Assembly (NCBI RefSeq): GCF_003086295.3
Contig: NC_092040.1
Span: 7,068,001-7,132,000 of the forward strand
Direction: 5' to 3'
Source: Arachis hypogaea
Lineage: Eukaryota; Streptophyta; Magnoliopsida; Fabales; Fabaceae
DNA length: 64,000 nucleotides
Made by a program: the position numbers and the translations under genes. This document shows positions 36,661-50,061 of the stretch, in pieces. The notes beneath the pieces are model-generated. The model searched no databases, had not been told where the DNA came from, and saw only the letters and a list, made by a program, of their open reading frames with translations. Position 1 is the stretch's first letter; every line of letters starts with the position of its first letter.

Positions 36661-39366
36661 GCCATTGAATTTTTGAATCGATGACTAAGATTTACAACTT
36701 TTATTAATAGTATAATAATTATATTTATATTTAAATATTTTTACAAATAACTCTATTTCAAAATTTCATTTTTGTCCTTTCTGCCCTCGTTCTTTCATTT
36801 TTTCTCCACCATCCCCTTTTCTGTCGCCGCTGAAAGGAGGAGTGCGACCGTCACGAGGAATCGCCGTCGTTATCATCTTCGCAGGCTGCCTCTGCATGCG
36901 CCGTCTTCGCTGCCTTTCATCTGCGTCTTGCCGTTGCCGTCTGTGGAACTGCTAGGCCGTTGCCGTTCGTCATTTCCAGTGTCGTCGGCAAGTCAAGAAT
37001 GAGCAAAAGGGAGAGAGATCCATCACTGTCGATACTGTTTAGTGGAGGAGGAAGAACCGCGACGAGGAAGGGAAGCAAGAGCCGTCACGGTGGTCGCCAT
37101 CACCGCGGTTGGATAGCAGTGGTCAGAGCCGTCGCTGATGGAGTTTATCGGAACTTCTGTCTGAGAAAATAATAATCGGTTCTAATATATGTTGGTAGTG
37201 CAATGAGAAATGTGATGATAACAATGGTTGTTGTTCGAAAAAGATGCGAGAAGAAAAAGAAGATGAGAATATTTATGTAATTTATTATTTTATTTTATAA
37301 ATTTTTTTATTTAAACTACCAAATATCTAAAATATATTTTTTTTCACCAAAGACACATCCCTGAAACAAATGATAGAAGTCGTTGCTTCACTTTTATACT
37401 GTTTCCTTTCTAGGTGGGTTGACATTTGACAGGAGTGATTTATTTCTGTTTTTGGTACGTCAGTGTTGTTTTGGAAATGTTTTTTTTGGTCGTGTTGTTT
37501 TAGAAATTTAATCGAAGATTGTTGTTTTATTTTTCTTTTTTGGGTCTTATGTTTTTGGTATATAAAGGGGCCAAAGGCCCATTACTTTTTGGGTCTTTGC
37601 CCGAAGGCTACAGGGGCAGGGGCAACAATCTAAGTGCAACTCTATGGATCAGAGAGACCCAATCTACAAGTACAAGCACTAACATAAAGCCCATGCTTGC
37701 TTGCAAATATCCCTTCCCCTTCGGCCTACCTTATTATGTATCATTAACTACCCAGCATCCAACGCCAACCTCACCTCCCTTGGCAAATTAGAGGCCCATC
37801 CAATGTCCAAAGCCCCTGTATTTTCCAATTTTTCAACGGTGTTAGATATTTTGGGTCTACTGTGGGCTTTGCTCCATTGTTTCGTTGGGTACGTGGGCTT
37901 GCATGTTCCGACGCAATCCTAGCCCAATTAGAATTTGACAGGATGAAAAAAATTTTAAAGAAGAATACCTACAGTTTTGAAACACATGGATAATTGGGTA
38001 ATATGTTTCAAAACCGTGACAATTTTCATGACAAAAAAAAAAAAACCGTGACAATTTGATAATTAGTTCTGAAAATAGTAGTAAATTGATTATAAAAGTC
38101 ATTATTTTTAGAATGGGGATGATTAAACTTGAAATGGATTTGAATTTGATAAATTATTGTGTTTGAAATTAATTATATAAAATAGAAATGAATTTGAATT
38201 AAAAGTTGATATACTGATTTGATTTATATTATTATCTATTTTTTATCATACAATTTTTTTTATCACCATCAACGATTGCAGTTGGCTAGGGACGATGGCA
38301 TCGGCTCACGATTTGCCGATGCTTATAGCCAAGGTCGGCTAGGTTCTCGGCGCAATTAATCGGCGACACCTGACAACCTTGTTTTCTACACCCTTATTTT
38401 TTTTATATTAATACCTAAAATGTAAAAATAATTTTTTATATTTTTAACACATCAAATTAACTTTATTCCGAAAAAGAATTTGATACTTGTCCACCGTCAG
38501 ATTAAAAAAAAATGTAGTTTCATTGAGTTCGTGTTTCTTCCTTTCTTTTGGTCTAGGTAGTTTGCAGAGGAGTGATTAATTCTTTTTCGTGAACGAATTT
38601 GTGCAATAAATTAAGTAAAATGAAATGTAGTTGTTCCTAGCTTGGGTTAATAAAAAAAAATGTTAAAGAACCAACAAAATTTATAATGTGTAATTATTAA
38701 TTAGTTATTATTAGTATTTTTAATAATATAAAATTATATCTAATAACATAAAATTATTTATTTTTTTATTAATTAAATATTGATTAAATTTTAATAAAAA
38801 TATTATTTTTTTAGACTTAATAAAAATGTTGATTTCTAAACTTTACTTCTTCTGAAAAAAAAAATTCAGAAAAAGGGAGGGGGGGTGGAATTGAAAATCT
38901 TGAATGTTCCTTCTTAAATCACAGAGACTACACACTGCAGCACCATATATGTAAGAGGGAAGAAGAAAGATCAGAAAACTAGGAAAGAGGAAAAAATAAA
39001 AAATAGTCTATAAGTATATATCGGAAGAAAATGATAATTAAGAAGTGAGAGATTATAAAGAGATGAGATGACCTTAGTTTATATGATGGGGAGATTGATC
39101 ATGTCATCTAAAATCTGAAAACCTTAATAACCTCTTTTGCAAGTTGGGGAGGGACTCTAATCTCTCAAGGGAAACTCCACTCTGCTTTGCCATGCTTTTT
39201 CTTTCACCTATATCACCAACCACCGTACTGTGACTTGTGAGCATCTCCATGGTCTTCTAGTTTCACCATTTTAATACTACTTTGTATCCAGGGTTTTCAT
39301 TAATGGTATCTATGCACCTTCATTTCCATAAATTCTGATAAGAGCCTTCTCTTTTTATTATTATTA
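36661..39366. other. Intergenic spacer with a GC-rich block
   Basis: Mostly AT-rich. A GC-rich block at 36780-37160 has short open frames rich in Arg, Ser and Pro without family resemblance, similar to 5' leader regions of some plant elements. A second moderate-GC block lies at 37550-37930. I recognise no gene. Confidence 0.5.
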
Positions 39367-40090
39367 TTAAAAAAAATACATTTTTTTTTAAAATAAATGA
39401 TGTTTTTTTTTCTATTTGTAAAATATATATTTTCCTCTTTTATAATTTTTTTTAAAAAATTTTAATCTATTTTAAATTTTTTGTATGGACTAAAATTAAC
39501 TTTATCCTTTTTAAAAAAAAACAATATTCTTTACGAAAATATCTTTCAATAAAATTTTATTTTTTTGTAATTAATTTCTTTTATCAAAATATTTTTTAAC
39601 AAATTATTTTTTATTGATTAAATTATATTTTTACAAAAACTTTTTTAAAATTTTTTTAATGATTAAATTATTTTTTATAAGATAACAAATTATTTTTTTT
39701 CAAAAACACAAATGACAATCACCCTTTGCTTTTGAAGGTTATCCTTGGAGATCTATGCTTCTCCTTCTTCAGATGGCTTTCTTTTCAGATTTTTTTAAAA
39801 TTTTTAAAAAAATATATTGGTATAAATATAATTAATAATAAAAAAATAATTTATTAAAGAATATTTCAAAAAACAAAATTTAATCACAAATAAATAAATT
39901 TTTATTAAAGAATATTTTTGTAAAAAATAATTTATTTAAAAAGATAAAATTAATGTTAGTTAACATGAAAAAATTAAAATAAATTAAAAATAAATTTTTA
40001 AAAAATTATAAGAGAGAAAAGTGTATATTTTACCAATAGAAAGAATAAGAATATTATTTTAGTATTTCTTAAAAAAAAGTAAAATTTTCT
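39367..40090. repeat. Long fold-back (inverted repeat) element
   Basis: The left arm (39410-39690: AAAATATATATTTTCCTCTT, then GACTAAAATTAACTTTATCC, TTACGAAAATATCTTTCAAT) is matched in inverted orientation by the right arm (about 39800-40045), whose minus strand reads AAAATATACACTTTTCTCTC, then TAACATTAATTTTATC and TTACAAAAATATTCTTTAAT. The arms are ~270 bp, diverged, around a less AT-rich centre near 39720-39790. ATT microsatellites flank both ends. Confidence 0.7.
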
Positions 40091-41200
40091 ATTATTATTA
40101 TTATTATTATTATTTCTTGACAGCTATATAATGCCACAACCATTCTTTTTTACTAGTAGTGGGTGGAGAAAGGTAGGGACCACCGGACCACTCTCCACTG
40201 CTAGAAAGTACTAAACTTTGGTACACTTTGGCTTTGATTTGTTTATTTTCTTAAGTTTATTTATTAAAACTTTGGTTAGATTAATACATAGTGCGATTCC
40301 ACTTACTTAACACACAAATATAGCACTTTGTTTTGGTAATTTAAGGTAAAAATATGAGCCACTCATAAGGGAATAATGCTGTGTACTTTCATCTTGACCA
40401 TCAAATTAACCCTGTATCTATTTTGAAATAATTTCCTATATCCGATTTTATTTTCCTTAATGCTTGATGCTATGCCATGATTAAACATAAGTTCTGTACA
40501 TGAGATGCCGATTGATTTTGATAACCATGAAGGACAACCAACCAACCAAGCAAGTTATTTATTTACTTACTTTACTTTATATTGGATGCATCATGGGGAC
40601 CTACCCTACCATCAATTTCATGATTTGTGGGTTGAAAATTGGACTCTAGCTAATCCAAAACGTATGTTGCTAGTACATTATATGGGACCCATATGTATCG
40701 GAATCTTTAGGATATTGCCTCAATTTTCACCTTGATTTGAAGCTTGCTTTGTTTGTTTGTATTATGTCACGTCTCATTTCCCTTTAGCTGATGCATGATA
40801 TCAGGGTTACCCTGTGCGACTATTTTTAACCACATACTCATTTTCATATATTGTTTTCTTATGCCCAATTCTTACTACGTTACTAATTTCTTTAGGATTT
40901 AGAACAATTAGGCATCTCTACATATATACTAACACTTGCTTAAACCACTTTATTTGTATCTTGTTTCTTTCTTCTTTCCCATTTTCCCCTTTTTCTCTTT
41001 ATTCAATATTCATAGCACACATATTACACATCTATTTGATTGTCAATATGCTTTACTTAAACATTAGGTCTTATCATTAATGCTTATGATCAAATTAAAA
41101 TGATTAGTTATATCGCCTCCTACTAATTAACGAGTGACCAGTCCATTATATTGCGGAATAAATTTTGATTAATATCCAATAATATGAAGATGTCAAAATA
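40091..41200. other. AT-rich spacer
   Basis: (ATT)n at 40092-40116. Short open frames (for example 40505-40735) show no conserved motif. No gene supported. Confidence 0.5.
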
Positions 41201-43990
41201 CATTACAAAAAAAAACCTTAAATATTATTGGATTTATCGTCGAATTTAGTATTGTAGAATAGCGGCGACTTCACCAACGAATTTAATAATAAATTCGTCA
41301 TATATAAATTTTACCGTCAGCTTCTCTTTTCTAATGATAATAAAAGAAGAAAAAAGATAAAAAATTGGTACCGCGATTACCTTCGAATTTACAGGTGCAT
41401 AAATTCGACTGTGATATGACGTTTTAGTCACATGTAAAGATTTACTGACAGATTTTTTTTATCGGTAAATTCGACGGTAATCGTGCCCTAAAAAATTCGA
41501 ATCATTAACCCTCTTTCTCCTCATTTCGAATTGCGCGTTCTCTACCCTTCATCTCCCATTCTCTCTCTACACCATCTCATCTCTTCCTTCACATTCTCTC
41601 TGGCAACTCCCTTCGACAGTCCCTTCTTGTCATTTGGCTCTCCCGCTGAACCGCCATTTTTGCCGCAGTGCCGCCGCTGCTTCTGCTGCTGTGTCGCTGA
41701 ACCGCCGCTACGCTTCTCCCTCCAGGTAACATCCCTTTTTAACTCTCATTATTCAAATTCTATATTTTTTGTGTTGATTATATTAGAATATAGGATGTTA
41801 GGTAGATTAGCTATTGATTACATCCATTAGTTTGAAGTTGTGATTAGTAATTTGTTAATTGTTGCTGATTTTTGTAAAAATGGCTCAAATAGCTCTTAAT
41901 AAAATTTTGGTTCAATTATTAAAATCAATATTTGATTTTAAAATAGTATGTTTGTGGCTGTTTTTGAATTTTAGTGTATGATTGATTTTTTGTAGAGTTT
42001 GTTTTGATTTTGGAGGTTATCTCAAAATTTAGAGGAGGTCGTGTCAAAATTTTTTGCAAATAATATAATTATGGGAGAATTTGTGTCAATTGGACGGCTC
42101 TTTGTAAATAATATGAATGTACACATGATTTGTGTTGTATTTGCTGTTTTATGTGATTTAAAGTGTTTAGAAATTTCATCTTTATTATTACATTGTATTC
42201 ATGATTAGTGTTTAGTTATATGTTCTTTCCAGACATGACGAAAGGCAGAGGTGTCACAGATCGACCTCATGGTCGTGGTAAAGGGAGGGGTTCTATTGGT
42301 AGCCCTGAAACTTCTCAGTCGTCCCTCTCTACTCTGACTACCCCTATGACGTCACAGGCAATGGGTGTACAGGACCAGCCGTTCATCATGGTTCGTAACC
42401 CCAACTACGTAGTTCCTACTGCTGCACCACCCCCGCAATCAGAAAGTCGTCTGTCTGCTTCATTAGAGCGGATTCCTCCACCACTTCCATCCGCTCAACA
42501 ACGCACTATCTCAACGCCGCCGCCTCCAGTGACAAACACTGCAGTGTCAGAATTTTTTCATTGATCCCAGCTAGATGCCCCTCCACTACCTCCCATCGTA
42601 CGGATGACGATTTGGCCTGATGAGATTTCGGCATGAGTACTATTTTAAATCTTTTATATGCAAAAAGTTTAGTTAGTCAATTTAATTTACTTACATGCAA
42701 TTTTCTGATTTTAATGCATTTAGATTGTTAAGATATGTTCGATTTAGTTTAGTAGATTTGAACTACTTATTATGTTTGATAATTCTTAATTGTTAATGGA
42801 TGTTGTTGTTTAAGTCATATAATGTCATATAGATGAAACTACTAATCTTAATTAATTGATAATTCTTGATTATTGATGGATCTTGTTGCTTGATGATTCT
42901 TGTTTATTGATTGTTGATAGATGTTGCTGTTTACATGAATTTGTGATGGATGTAGTTTTTGGCGCATTCTAGTTATAGATGAAACTTTGCTGAAATTAAA
43001 AAAAAAAATAATTGAAGTTTGTAGAAAATTTTGAATAACTTTTCAGTAAACTACTAATCCTAAATTTTTCATTGATAGGTTTGCGCCAAATAAAAATGCA
43101 TGTACACAGAAGTGTATTAATACCATCAAGCTAATGTACGACCACCCATGGCCGAGTTACAAGAAGATCCCAACTGAGATCAGAGAGTGATGGTTTCAGA
43201 AGTAGGTGGTAATAACTCATCATATTCAAACCTTAGTGTTAGTTTATATCTTCTATTTTATTTGGTATGTATTTAATTTCGATTAACTCGCGCTAAATAT
43301 TCTTTCTGCAGGAGAAATTTATATGAGATAAGACTCACGATATCATGATCAGAAACATCTTTGACCATCGGATGGTTAGGCGGCTTTAGCATATGTTAGA
43401 AGATGTACGTGAGAACCGCAACTACCTCACCATTTGGCTCCGTCCGGACATTAAGAAGTTACTGTATGTCCATTGGGAGATTGATAAGGGGTTCAAGTAT
43501 CGCCGTCTCACCAACAGAGTTAACAGGGCATCCGTTAAGTCATCAAAGTATACCGGTGGATCAACAATTTTCATGAAGATTAAGGCCTGACTGTAAGTAA
43601 GTTGTTTCATTTTATTATTAAGTTCGTTTAGTCTTAATAATATAATGTCATTGTTACTTGACTTAACATGTGGTTTCAAAATGTGTAGTCTAAGTCATTG
43701 AAGCCTTCACCAACAGGCTCAGCAGCTGCGGAAGTCTGAGGAGAGGTATCAGACGATTCTCTCATGCATGACAAACACAGATGACCTAAGACTGGAGTGG
43801 AGGCGGAAGATGGAGCTGCTTTCGTGGATGGAGTGACACATGGTCAGTGCCGTACAAAGATCAGATGCACACTTGTGGCAGCGGCATTGATGGAGGGGCA
43901 CAAACATCACCACTTAGGCCGCCGCTTCAGCAGCAAGACTAGCGGGACGACGACAATGACTTTCAGTGATTAAGTTTTTTTTATACACTA
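41201..43990 (+). mobile_element. CACTA (En/Spm) remnant with a Transposase_24-like gene
   Basis: The left end CATTACAAAAAAAAACCTTA looks like a decayed CACTACAAAAA terminus. It is followed by GTCGAATTT/AAATTCG-type subterminal motifs to about 41500. The coding part starts at ATG 42236 (MTKGRGVTDRPHGRGKGRGS) and is open to 42564 (Ser/Pro-rich). After an intron it reads HPWPSYKKIPTEIRE, MIRNIFDHRMVRRL and TNRVNRASVKSSKYTGGSTI, the last being typical of the plant Ptta/En/Spm Transposase_24 family. Stops at 43187 and 43388 and frameshifts after 43590 disable it. No right terminus was found. Confidence 0.75.
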
Positions 43991-44920
43991 TTTGATTGTA
44001 TCATATACTCTGTTCTCTTTGACTTTTCTTTTTATTTATACACTTGATAATTTATTATATTTTGCTTCTATTATTTAAAATTTGACTACTAATTGTAAGA
44101 AAATAAATTTAAATAAAAAAATAGAATTTGACCATTAATTTCATAAAAAAATATTTTAAAAAAATTAAACTTACAAATTAAATACGTGCGTTTTACATCT
44201 ATACACCATATCTAAAAATAAAAATATAAAATATGAAACTACAACTTATTGCAATTAAGCATAGGGAACTTGGATGTAACGAAGGCAATAAATTTACAAG
44301 CGGGGTCCTAAGTACTTGTGATGAAACTATTTTCTATGAAAACAGAAATTAACGGCGGAGTTCAGCAGAAACTAACTTTAGAAATTTCTTTTTGGTTGGG
44401 AAATACTTGTTATCCTTTAAAGAATAATAAAAGATTGATATTAAAAATCAGTAATAAAAATTAATGATAAAACTAATTAGTTATGTTCTAACGAGAAATA
44501 TGTAGCATGGAATAGCAAATTAAGTCAAAAACAGTAATGGGGTCCGTGGAGTAGCATTCAGTCAGGATCACTTCTTATTTTCATATTATTTTTTATTCGT
44601 TTTTCCATGGGAAATGATATTTTAGCTAACTCAGTACTTTAACTATATATGACGAGGTCACATCTCATTAAACAAAGATGCATATTGGTAATATAGAGAC
44701 ATATGATGTATAATAAGACCGAGACTATAATTTAATACTACTACTAAATTCGGCCATGCTATTCTGTTTTGGAAAAAGTATAGATTGCAGTATTTTTTTT
44801 AAAAATAATTTATTATTTGCAGTAATAAATAAGTTAGTAAGTTTTGAGCTATTATTTTCTATAATCTTAAAAAAATATAAGACATTTTTAATATACAGAT
44901 GTAAATTTAAAGATATGTTT
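43991..44920. other. Spacer between CACTA remnant and pararetrovirus
   Basis: AT-rich and without recognised coding sequence. The true left border of the viral insertion lies somewhere in its last ~200 bp. Confidence 0.5.
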
Positions 44921-45003
44921 ATGTGGCAAAATTTAAACCACACATTCTAAAGCCACACTTTTCACTTAAAACCGTAACTCTTCACAAAAAAAAGCGTCAC
45001 CTT

Positions 45004-45424
45004 ATGGAAAAAAGTAAATTAGAAGATTTAAGAGAAGAAATAATTAAGTTATCAAAATTAATAGATCAAAAATTAATGATTTTAACTAATGTCAACTGTA
45101 ATGACATCGAATTCTTAAAATCAATACAAAATGATTTTTCTCAAAATCTTTATTTTACTATAAGCTTTATTGAAGGACTTCAAAAACCTGAAAAAAACTT
45201 ATTTTTCACATGAAATTTCTAAAAAATGTTACCATGGAAATGATTCCCCACATCTTTATCATACTTTTAACCCACAATTAAATTCTATAGTAGATATGCT
45301 TGAAGAAATATTAGTATCCATAAAATTTCAAAGAAATAAGGAAAAAGAGAATCCCAAAGAAGAAAAATTTCAAAATATAATCAACATAACAGATTTAAAA
45401 GTAAAACCACCATTGAAATTATGA
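45004..45424 (+). pseudogene. Viral small ORF upstream of coat protein (ORF II/III-like)
   Basis: A charged, probably coiled-coil N-terminal part (45004-45213) and a second frame (to 45424) that ends in an ATGA overlap with the coat protein start. They look like one gene with a frameshift in an A-run near 45191-45197. Position matches the virion-associated/aphid-factor-sized ORFs of soymoviruses. No diagnostic motif is seen, so the role is uncertain. Confidence 0.6.
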
Positions 45425-46770
45425 ATATTGAAGAAAAATTAGAAGAAGTTACAATGCTTTTTAAACAATTAAAAATGGCTCAAGAAAATAATATTATGGA
45501 ACATGGATTTCAAATAGAAGAAGAATTAGTAAATTCTGAAAATATAGAAAATGAAGAACACATCCTAGATTATTCAAGCGACGAAGAACCGGCAATTCCA
45601 ATACAAGTAAAAAATGAAGCTGGAACATCTAAGGATAATCAATCTCAATTTAAATGGAAAACAGGTTTTGATAATTATGCTTTTAAAAAAGGATTTATAA
45701 ATAAAGATTCAAAATATACAAAAATACCATCAAAATACATTCCTAAAATCCAGGAAATGGAAGGAGAAAGAATGCTTGACTTAGACTGTAAAAAGAATGA
45801 AAAAGAAATTTTCGAAAATTTGTTGAATTCCTTTTTATTAGAAGCCTTTACTAATCCAAAACTTAGTGAATTGTCTGGAAGAGATATTTGGAATTACATA
45901 GGGTTTCATACTAAAGGAACTATAAGAGATTACATGACATCAATAGAAAACCAAATAATAGAAGAATTAGCAACAAAAACAACAGCTTATGATAAGATAT
46001 TATATATAATGATGATTCTATATAAAGAATTTTTTGGAAAAAATATTATAGATCATAGACAAGAAGTCTATAATAAAGAATATCAAGAAGCAAAAAACCA
46101 TTTAGCTAATATTCAGATATATGATCTATGTAATGTAGAGTCTTATATATGTGAATATAGAATACATTATTACAAATTAAAAGAAGAAGATAAAAATCAT
46201 TATCTTAGTATGTATATAACAAAACTTCCATATCCTACTAATGAATTTATAATGGGAAGATTTATAAGAGAAATAAATAGAAGGACAATTAAAAATAATT
46301 TTGGTGGAGCAACCTCTACAATAAGAGAGGAAATAAAAGAACGTTGTATGCAAGAAGCAACTCAAAAAAGATTTGTAAATATAATTAGAATTTGCTGTCA
46401 GGATAATGAAGAGATACCCAAAAAAGATGGGCTTAATAAAAATTTTCAAAGAAAAAGAAAATACCAATTTAGAAAAAGAAAATACTATCCAAACTAGAGA
46501 AAAAAGAGGTATTTTAAAAAAAGAAATAACAATAAAAACAAAAGACAAAAAAGTGACTATTGCCCGAATAAAAAAGAAAACTGTAAGTGTTGGTATTGCC
46601 AAGAAGAAGGACACTATGCAAATGAATGTCTGAAAAAGAAGGATAAAAAAGATCTTACTAAACAAATAGAAATTGCTAAGTCTTGTTTCATGGAACCTTT
46701 AGAGGAATCTGATGATAATTTAGACTATATTTTTGAATATATCTCAGAAATAGACTCAGAGACTGAGTAA
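45421..46770 (+). pseudogene. Pararetroviral coat protein
   Basis: An acidic N-terminal segment precedes the conserved capsid core (IWNYIGFHTKGTIRDYM; later ITKLPYPTNEFIMGRF). A strongly basic stretch comes next, then a CCHC zinc knuckle (C-x2-C-x4-H-x4-C, about 46580-46630), then an acidic tail ending at TAA 46768. One in-frame TAG (46495-46497) lies between core and zinc knuckle. In the virus this protein packages the genome. Length and domain order match caulimovirid coat proteins. Confidence 0.9.
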
Positions 46771-46773
46771 TAA

Positions 46774-48732
46774 TGCCACATTTATTACTATAAAAATAAC
46801 AGAAAAGTTTATAAATGCTTTTATAGATTCTGGAGTAACACAATGCTTTGCTAGTTCAAATATAAAACTTGATTGGAAAAAATTAAAGAAACCATTAAGA
46901 GTTAGAATAGCTGACAAATCAATACATAAAATTGACCAAAAAACAGAGATGGCTGAAATTTTTATTCAAAATTATAGGTTCATTATTCCATCTATATATA
47001 TATGTTAGATTCTGGGATGGATTTTATCATAGGAAATAACTTTTTAAAGCTATATCATCCATTCATTCAAGAATTAACATATATAGTTTTAAAAGCTCCA
47101 CACGATTCTTCAATAAATCAAAAATCAAAACGTATAAAAATACCAACTACTACTATAGATAAGATCTTAAAATTTAAAATATTTTCTATACTAGAAACAT
47201 GTTATTTAAATTTATACTTTCAGATAAACATTCCCAAAAATAATCTTGAAATAAAGATAGAAGAACTTTTGGATGAAATTTGTGCTGAAAATCCTTTAGA
47301 TATCAAAAATACAAATAACGAATTAGTAAGCATTAAATTAAAAGATCCTACAAAAGAGATAAATGTTCCAAATAAAATTCCTTATTCCGCAAAAGATAGA
47401 GAAGAGTTCTCATTAGAATGTAGAGATCTTTTGGAAAAAGGAATTATAAGATTAAGTAAAAGTTCTCATGCGGCTCCGGCCTTTTATGTCGAAAACAATA
47501 ATGAAATTAAAAGGGGAAAACGAAGAATGGTTATTAACTATAAGAAGATGAATGAAGCAACTATTGGTGATGCTCATAAACTTCCAAGAAAAGACTCTAT
47601 TTTAGAAAAAATCAAAGGAGCAACTTGGTTTTCATCTTTTGATGCAAAATCAGGATATTGGCAACTTCGTTTAGACGAAGAAACAAAGAAATTAACTGCT
47701 TTTACTTGCCCAACAAAAGAATCAACAAGTGTGCTGCTCTATGAATGGAATGTATTACCATTTGGATTAAAACAAGCCCTAAGTATTTATCAAATATTTA
47801 TGGAAGAAAATCTAAAAGAGTTAAATGAATTTGTTTTGGTATACATTGATGATATACTAATTTTTACAAAACAGGATAAAGAAGATCATCTTCAAAAATT
47901 ATTAATAGTTTTAGAAAGATGTAAGGAAAAAGGATTAATTCTTAGTAAAAAGAAAGCAAGAATAGCAAAATAAGAAATAGAGTTTCTTGGATTAGTTTTA
48001 TCCACTCAAGGAAAGCTAAAACTTCAACCAAATGTTCTAGAAAAGGTAAATTTATTTCCTAATAAAATAGAAGATAGAAAATAATTACAAAGATTTTTAA
48101 GGTGTATAAATTATATTTCTGATCAGGGATTTTTAAAGAATATAACAGAATACACTAAAAGCTTATTTCCAAAAATAAGTACTAAAAAAGTATGGAAATG
48201 GGATGAAAAAGATAGTATACAAATTCAAAGAATTAAAGAATTATGTGAAAAACTTCCAAAACTTTATATTCCAGAAGAAAATGACTACTTAATAGTAGAA
48301 ACAGATGCTTCAGACATAACCTGGTCAGGATGTCTAAAAGCTAAGAAAGCTATAAAAAGTTTGGAACAAGAAAAAGAATCACTAGATTCTAAATATCCCC
48401 CAAAGGAATTACTTTGCAAGTATATTTCAGGGACTTTTACTCCAACAGAACAGAGATATACTACTTATGAAAGGGAAACTCTAGCAGCAATTAAATCTCT
48501 TAAGAAATGGAAAATTGATTTACTACCCAAAAAATTTACATTAAGGACAGATTCAAGTTACTTAATAGGTTTCATATGATATAATTTAAAAGTTGATTAT
48601 AATCATGGACGATTGGTAAGATGGCAATTATTTTTGTTACAATATCCAATAAAAATTGAATATATTAAGGGTGACAAAAATGTTATTGCAGATACATTAA
48701 CAAGAGAATGGAGTTCGTCTACAACGCATTAG
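46774..48732 (+). pseudogene. Pararetroviral polyprotein: protease, reverse transcriptase, RNase H
   Basis: The protease core with the D-S-G triplet (about 46828) comes first. A frameshift in a short TA repeat near 46992-47003 separates it from the open RT part (47002-47973). There FDAKSGYWQLRLDEETKK, LPFGLKQA and the catalytic YIDD motif (about 47850) are intact. In-frame stops then fall at 47971, 48082 and 48577, the last two flanking the RNase H domain (ETDASD, TYERETLAAIKS, RTDSSYL). The gene ends at TAG 48730 and overlaps the next ORF by 25 bases. In the virus it copies pregenomic RNA into DNA. This copy is inactive. Confidence 0.93.
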
Positions 48733-50061
48733 ATCAAGAAATTCAAAAATACAAAAAAGAACTCGAAAAATGCAACCATTGTCAGCAAATAAGGACACAG
48801 ATCCAATCTCTCAAGAAGGCCATCGAAGCAATGAAATCAACACAACAACCAAAATCATCAGAGTTCCGCCAGCTAAGCGTGGTGGACAAATCAGGTGAAG
48901 AAAAAATTCCAGAAAATAAAACAATTGATGAAATTATCAAAAAATCCACCCAAGATAAAAAATATTATATAATTTATAATGGCCCCATGAAAGGAGTATA
49001 TGATGCCTGGGAAAAAGCAGCACCATTTACACATCAATCAAGGATAATTCATAAAGAAGGGTTTTTAACACTGGAAGAAGCAAAGGGATCCTTCAGGGAA
49101 TATGAAGCTCTTCATCCAGAGCAAACCCTAAAAAGAGCAGATAAAACTCCAATTCAAACCCAGAGAACAGGGATAATAAGAAATATTCCTACAAGGGCTG
49201 AAATCAAGGAAAAGAAAAGGGTCTATAGATCAAATCTCAGAGAAACCCTTAACATAGTCCTGAATTGGACTGAAGAAAAAAAGGGCAATCTTGGGATATT
49301 ATCCTATTGCCAAAGAACAGCTAACAAAGCTGGTTATATTTCCAGATGCTTCCCCATCTGACACCTATCAGTTTTTCCAGTATGGATTAATTGATACAAT
49401 TTTAATTTTTAATGATTTGAAAATTATTAGTGAGTTTCCTGCAGGATTCGTTGATGCAGTAAAGAGATTTAAAAATATGATTGACAACGTAAATCCAAGG
49501 GATATATCCCTAAAATTTACAAACAGTCAACCTATTTTTAATGAAGAAGAAGAATGCTTGGTTCCAGCACACCAAGTAATATTCATGTCCGTCTTCCCAG
49601 GAAATTTTTAACCAATTGATCAGATTCAAGATTTGACAATTTACAGTCATGAAGGAAGGCTAGCCAGTACATTAGCAAGGGTTTTTGAAAGAACTCAAAA
49701 AATAACGAAGGAATCTCACACAAGGATTAATTATAAAAGTAGAAATACTCTGCTTGTGTCCAGTAAAAGGAATGAAATTGAAGAAAGAGAGATGAGACTC
49801 TTAGTGGAATTTGAATAAGCATTCTACAACTTATCTGGACTCTTAGAAAAACTTTCTGAAGGGATAAAGAGGAATCTCTGCTATTTGATAAAAGACAGAG
49901 AAGACCACAAGTGCCAGCTATGTGTCTCAGAGCTATCTGAAGAAAGCAATAATGAAACGGAATCAACTCACATGATAAAGGAAGAAGACAACGCATCTGA
50001 AGGTCACATGATGAAAGAGGAGGATAGCACATCTGAAGCATCTCTCAACATTATTGCATAG
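48708..50061 (+). pseudogene. Pararetroviral transactivator/viroplasmin (ORF VI-like)
   Basis: An N-terminal coiled-coil segment (CNHCQQIRTQIQSLKKAIEA) is followed by the viroplasmin/RNase H1 N-terminal fold (YYIIYNGPMKGVYDAWEKA, then LTLEEAKGSFREYEALHP). A frameshift in the A-run near 49273-49281 and stops at 49609 and 49816 break it. The C-terminal part is acidic with a repeated HM-K-EED motif. In caulimoviruses this protein forms inclusion bodies and drives translation reinitiation on polycistronic RNA, which suits the overlapping ORFs here. Confidence 0.85.

Noticed and set aside
36772..37172. Two Arg/Ser-rich open frames
   Set aside because: No domain, no splice context and composition typical of GC-rich leaders; not supported as a gene.
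37519..37922. Open frames of 73-90 codons
   Set aside because: No recognisable motif or gene context.
40146..40210. Possible small hairpin (CTAGTAGTGGGTGGAGA / TCTCCACTGCTAG)
   Set aside because: The stem is short and imperfect and matches no microRNA I know.
40505..41080. Open frames of 76 and 88 codons
   Set aside because: Low-complexity, hydrophobic, no family resemblance.
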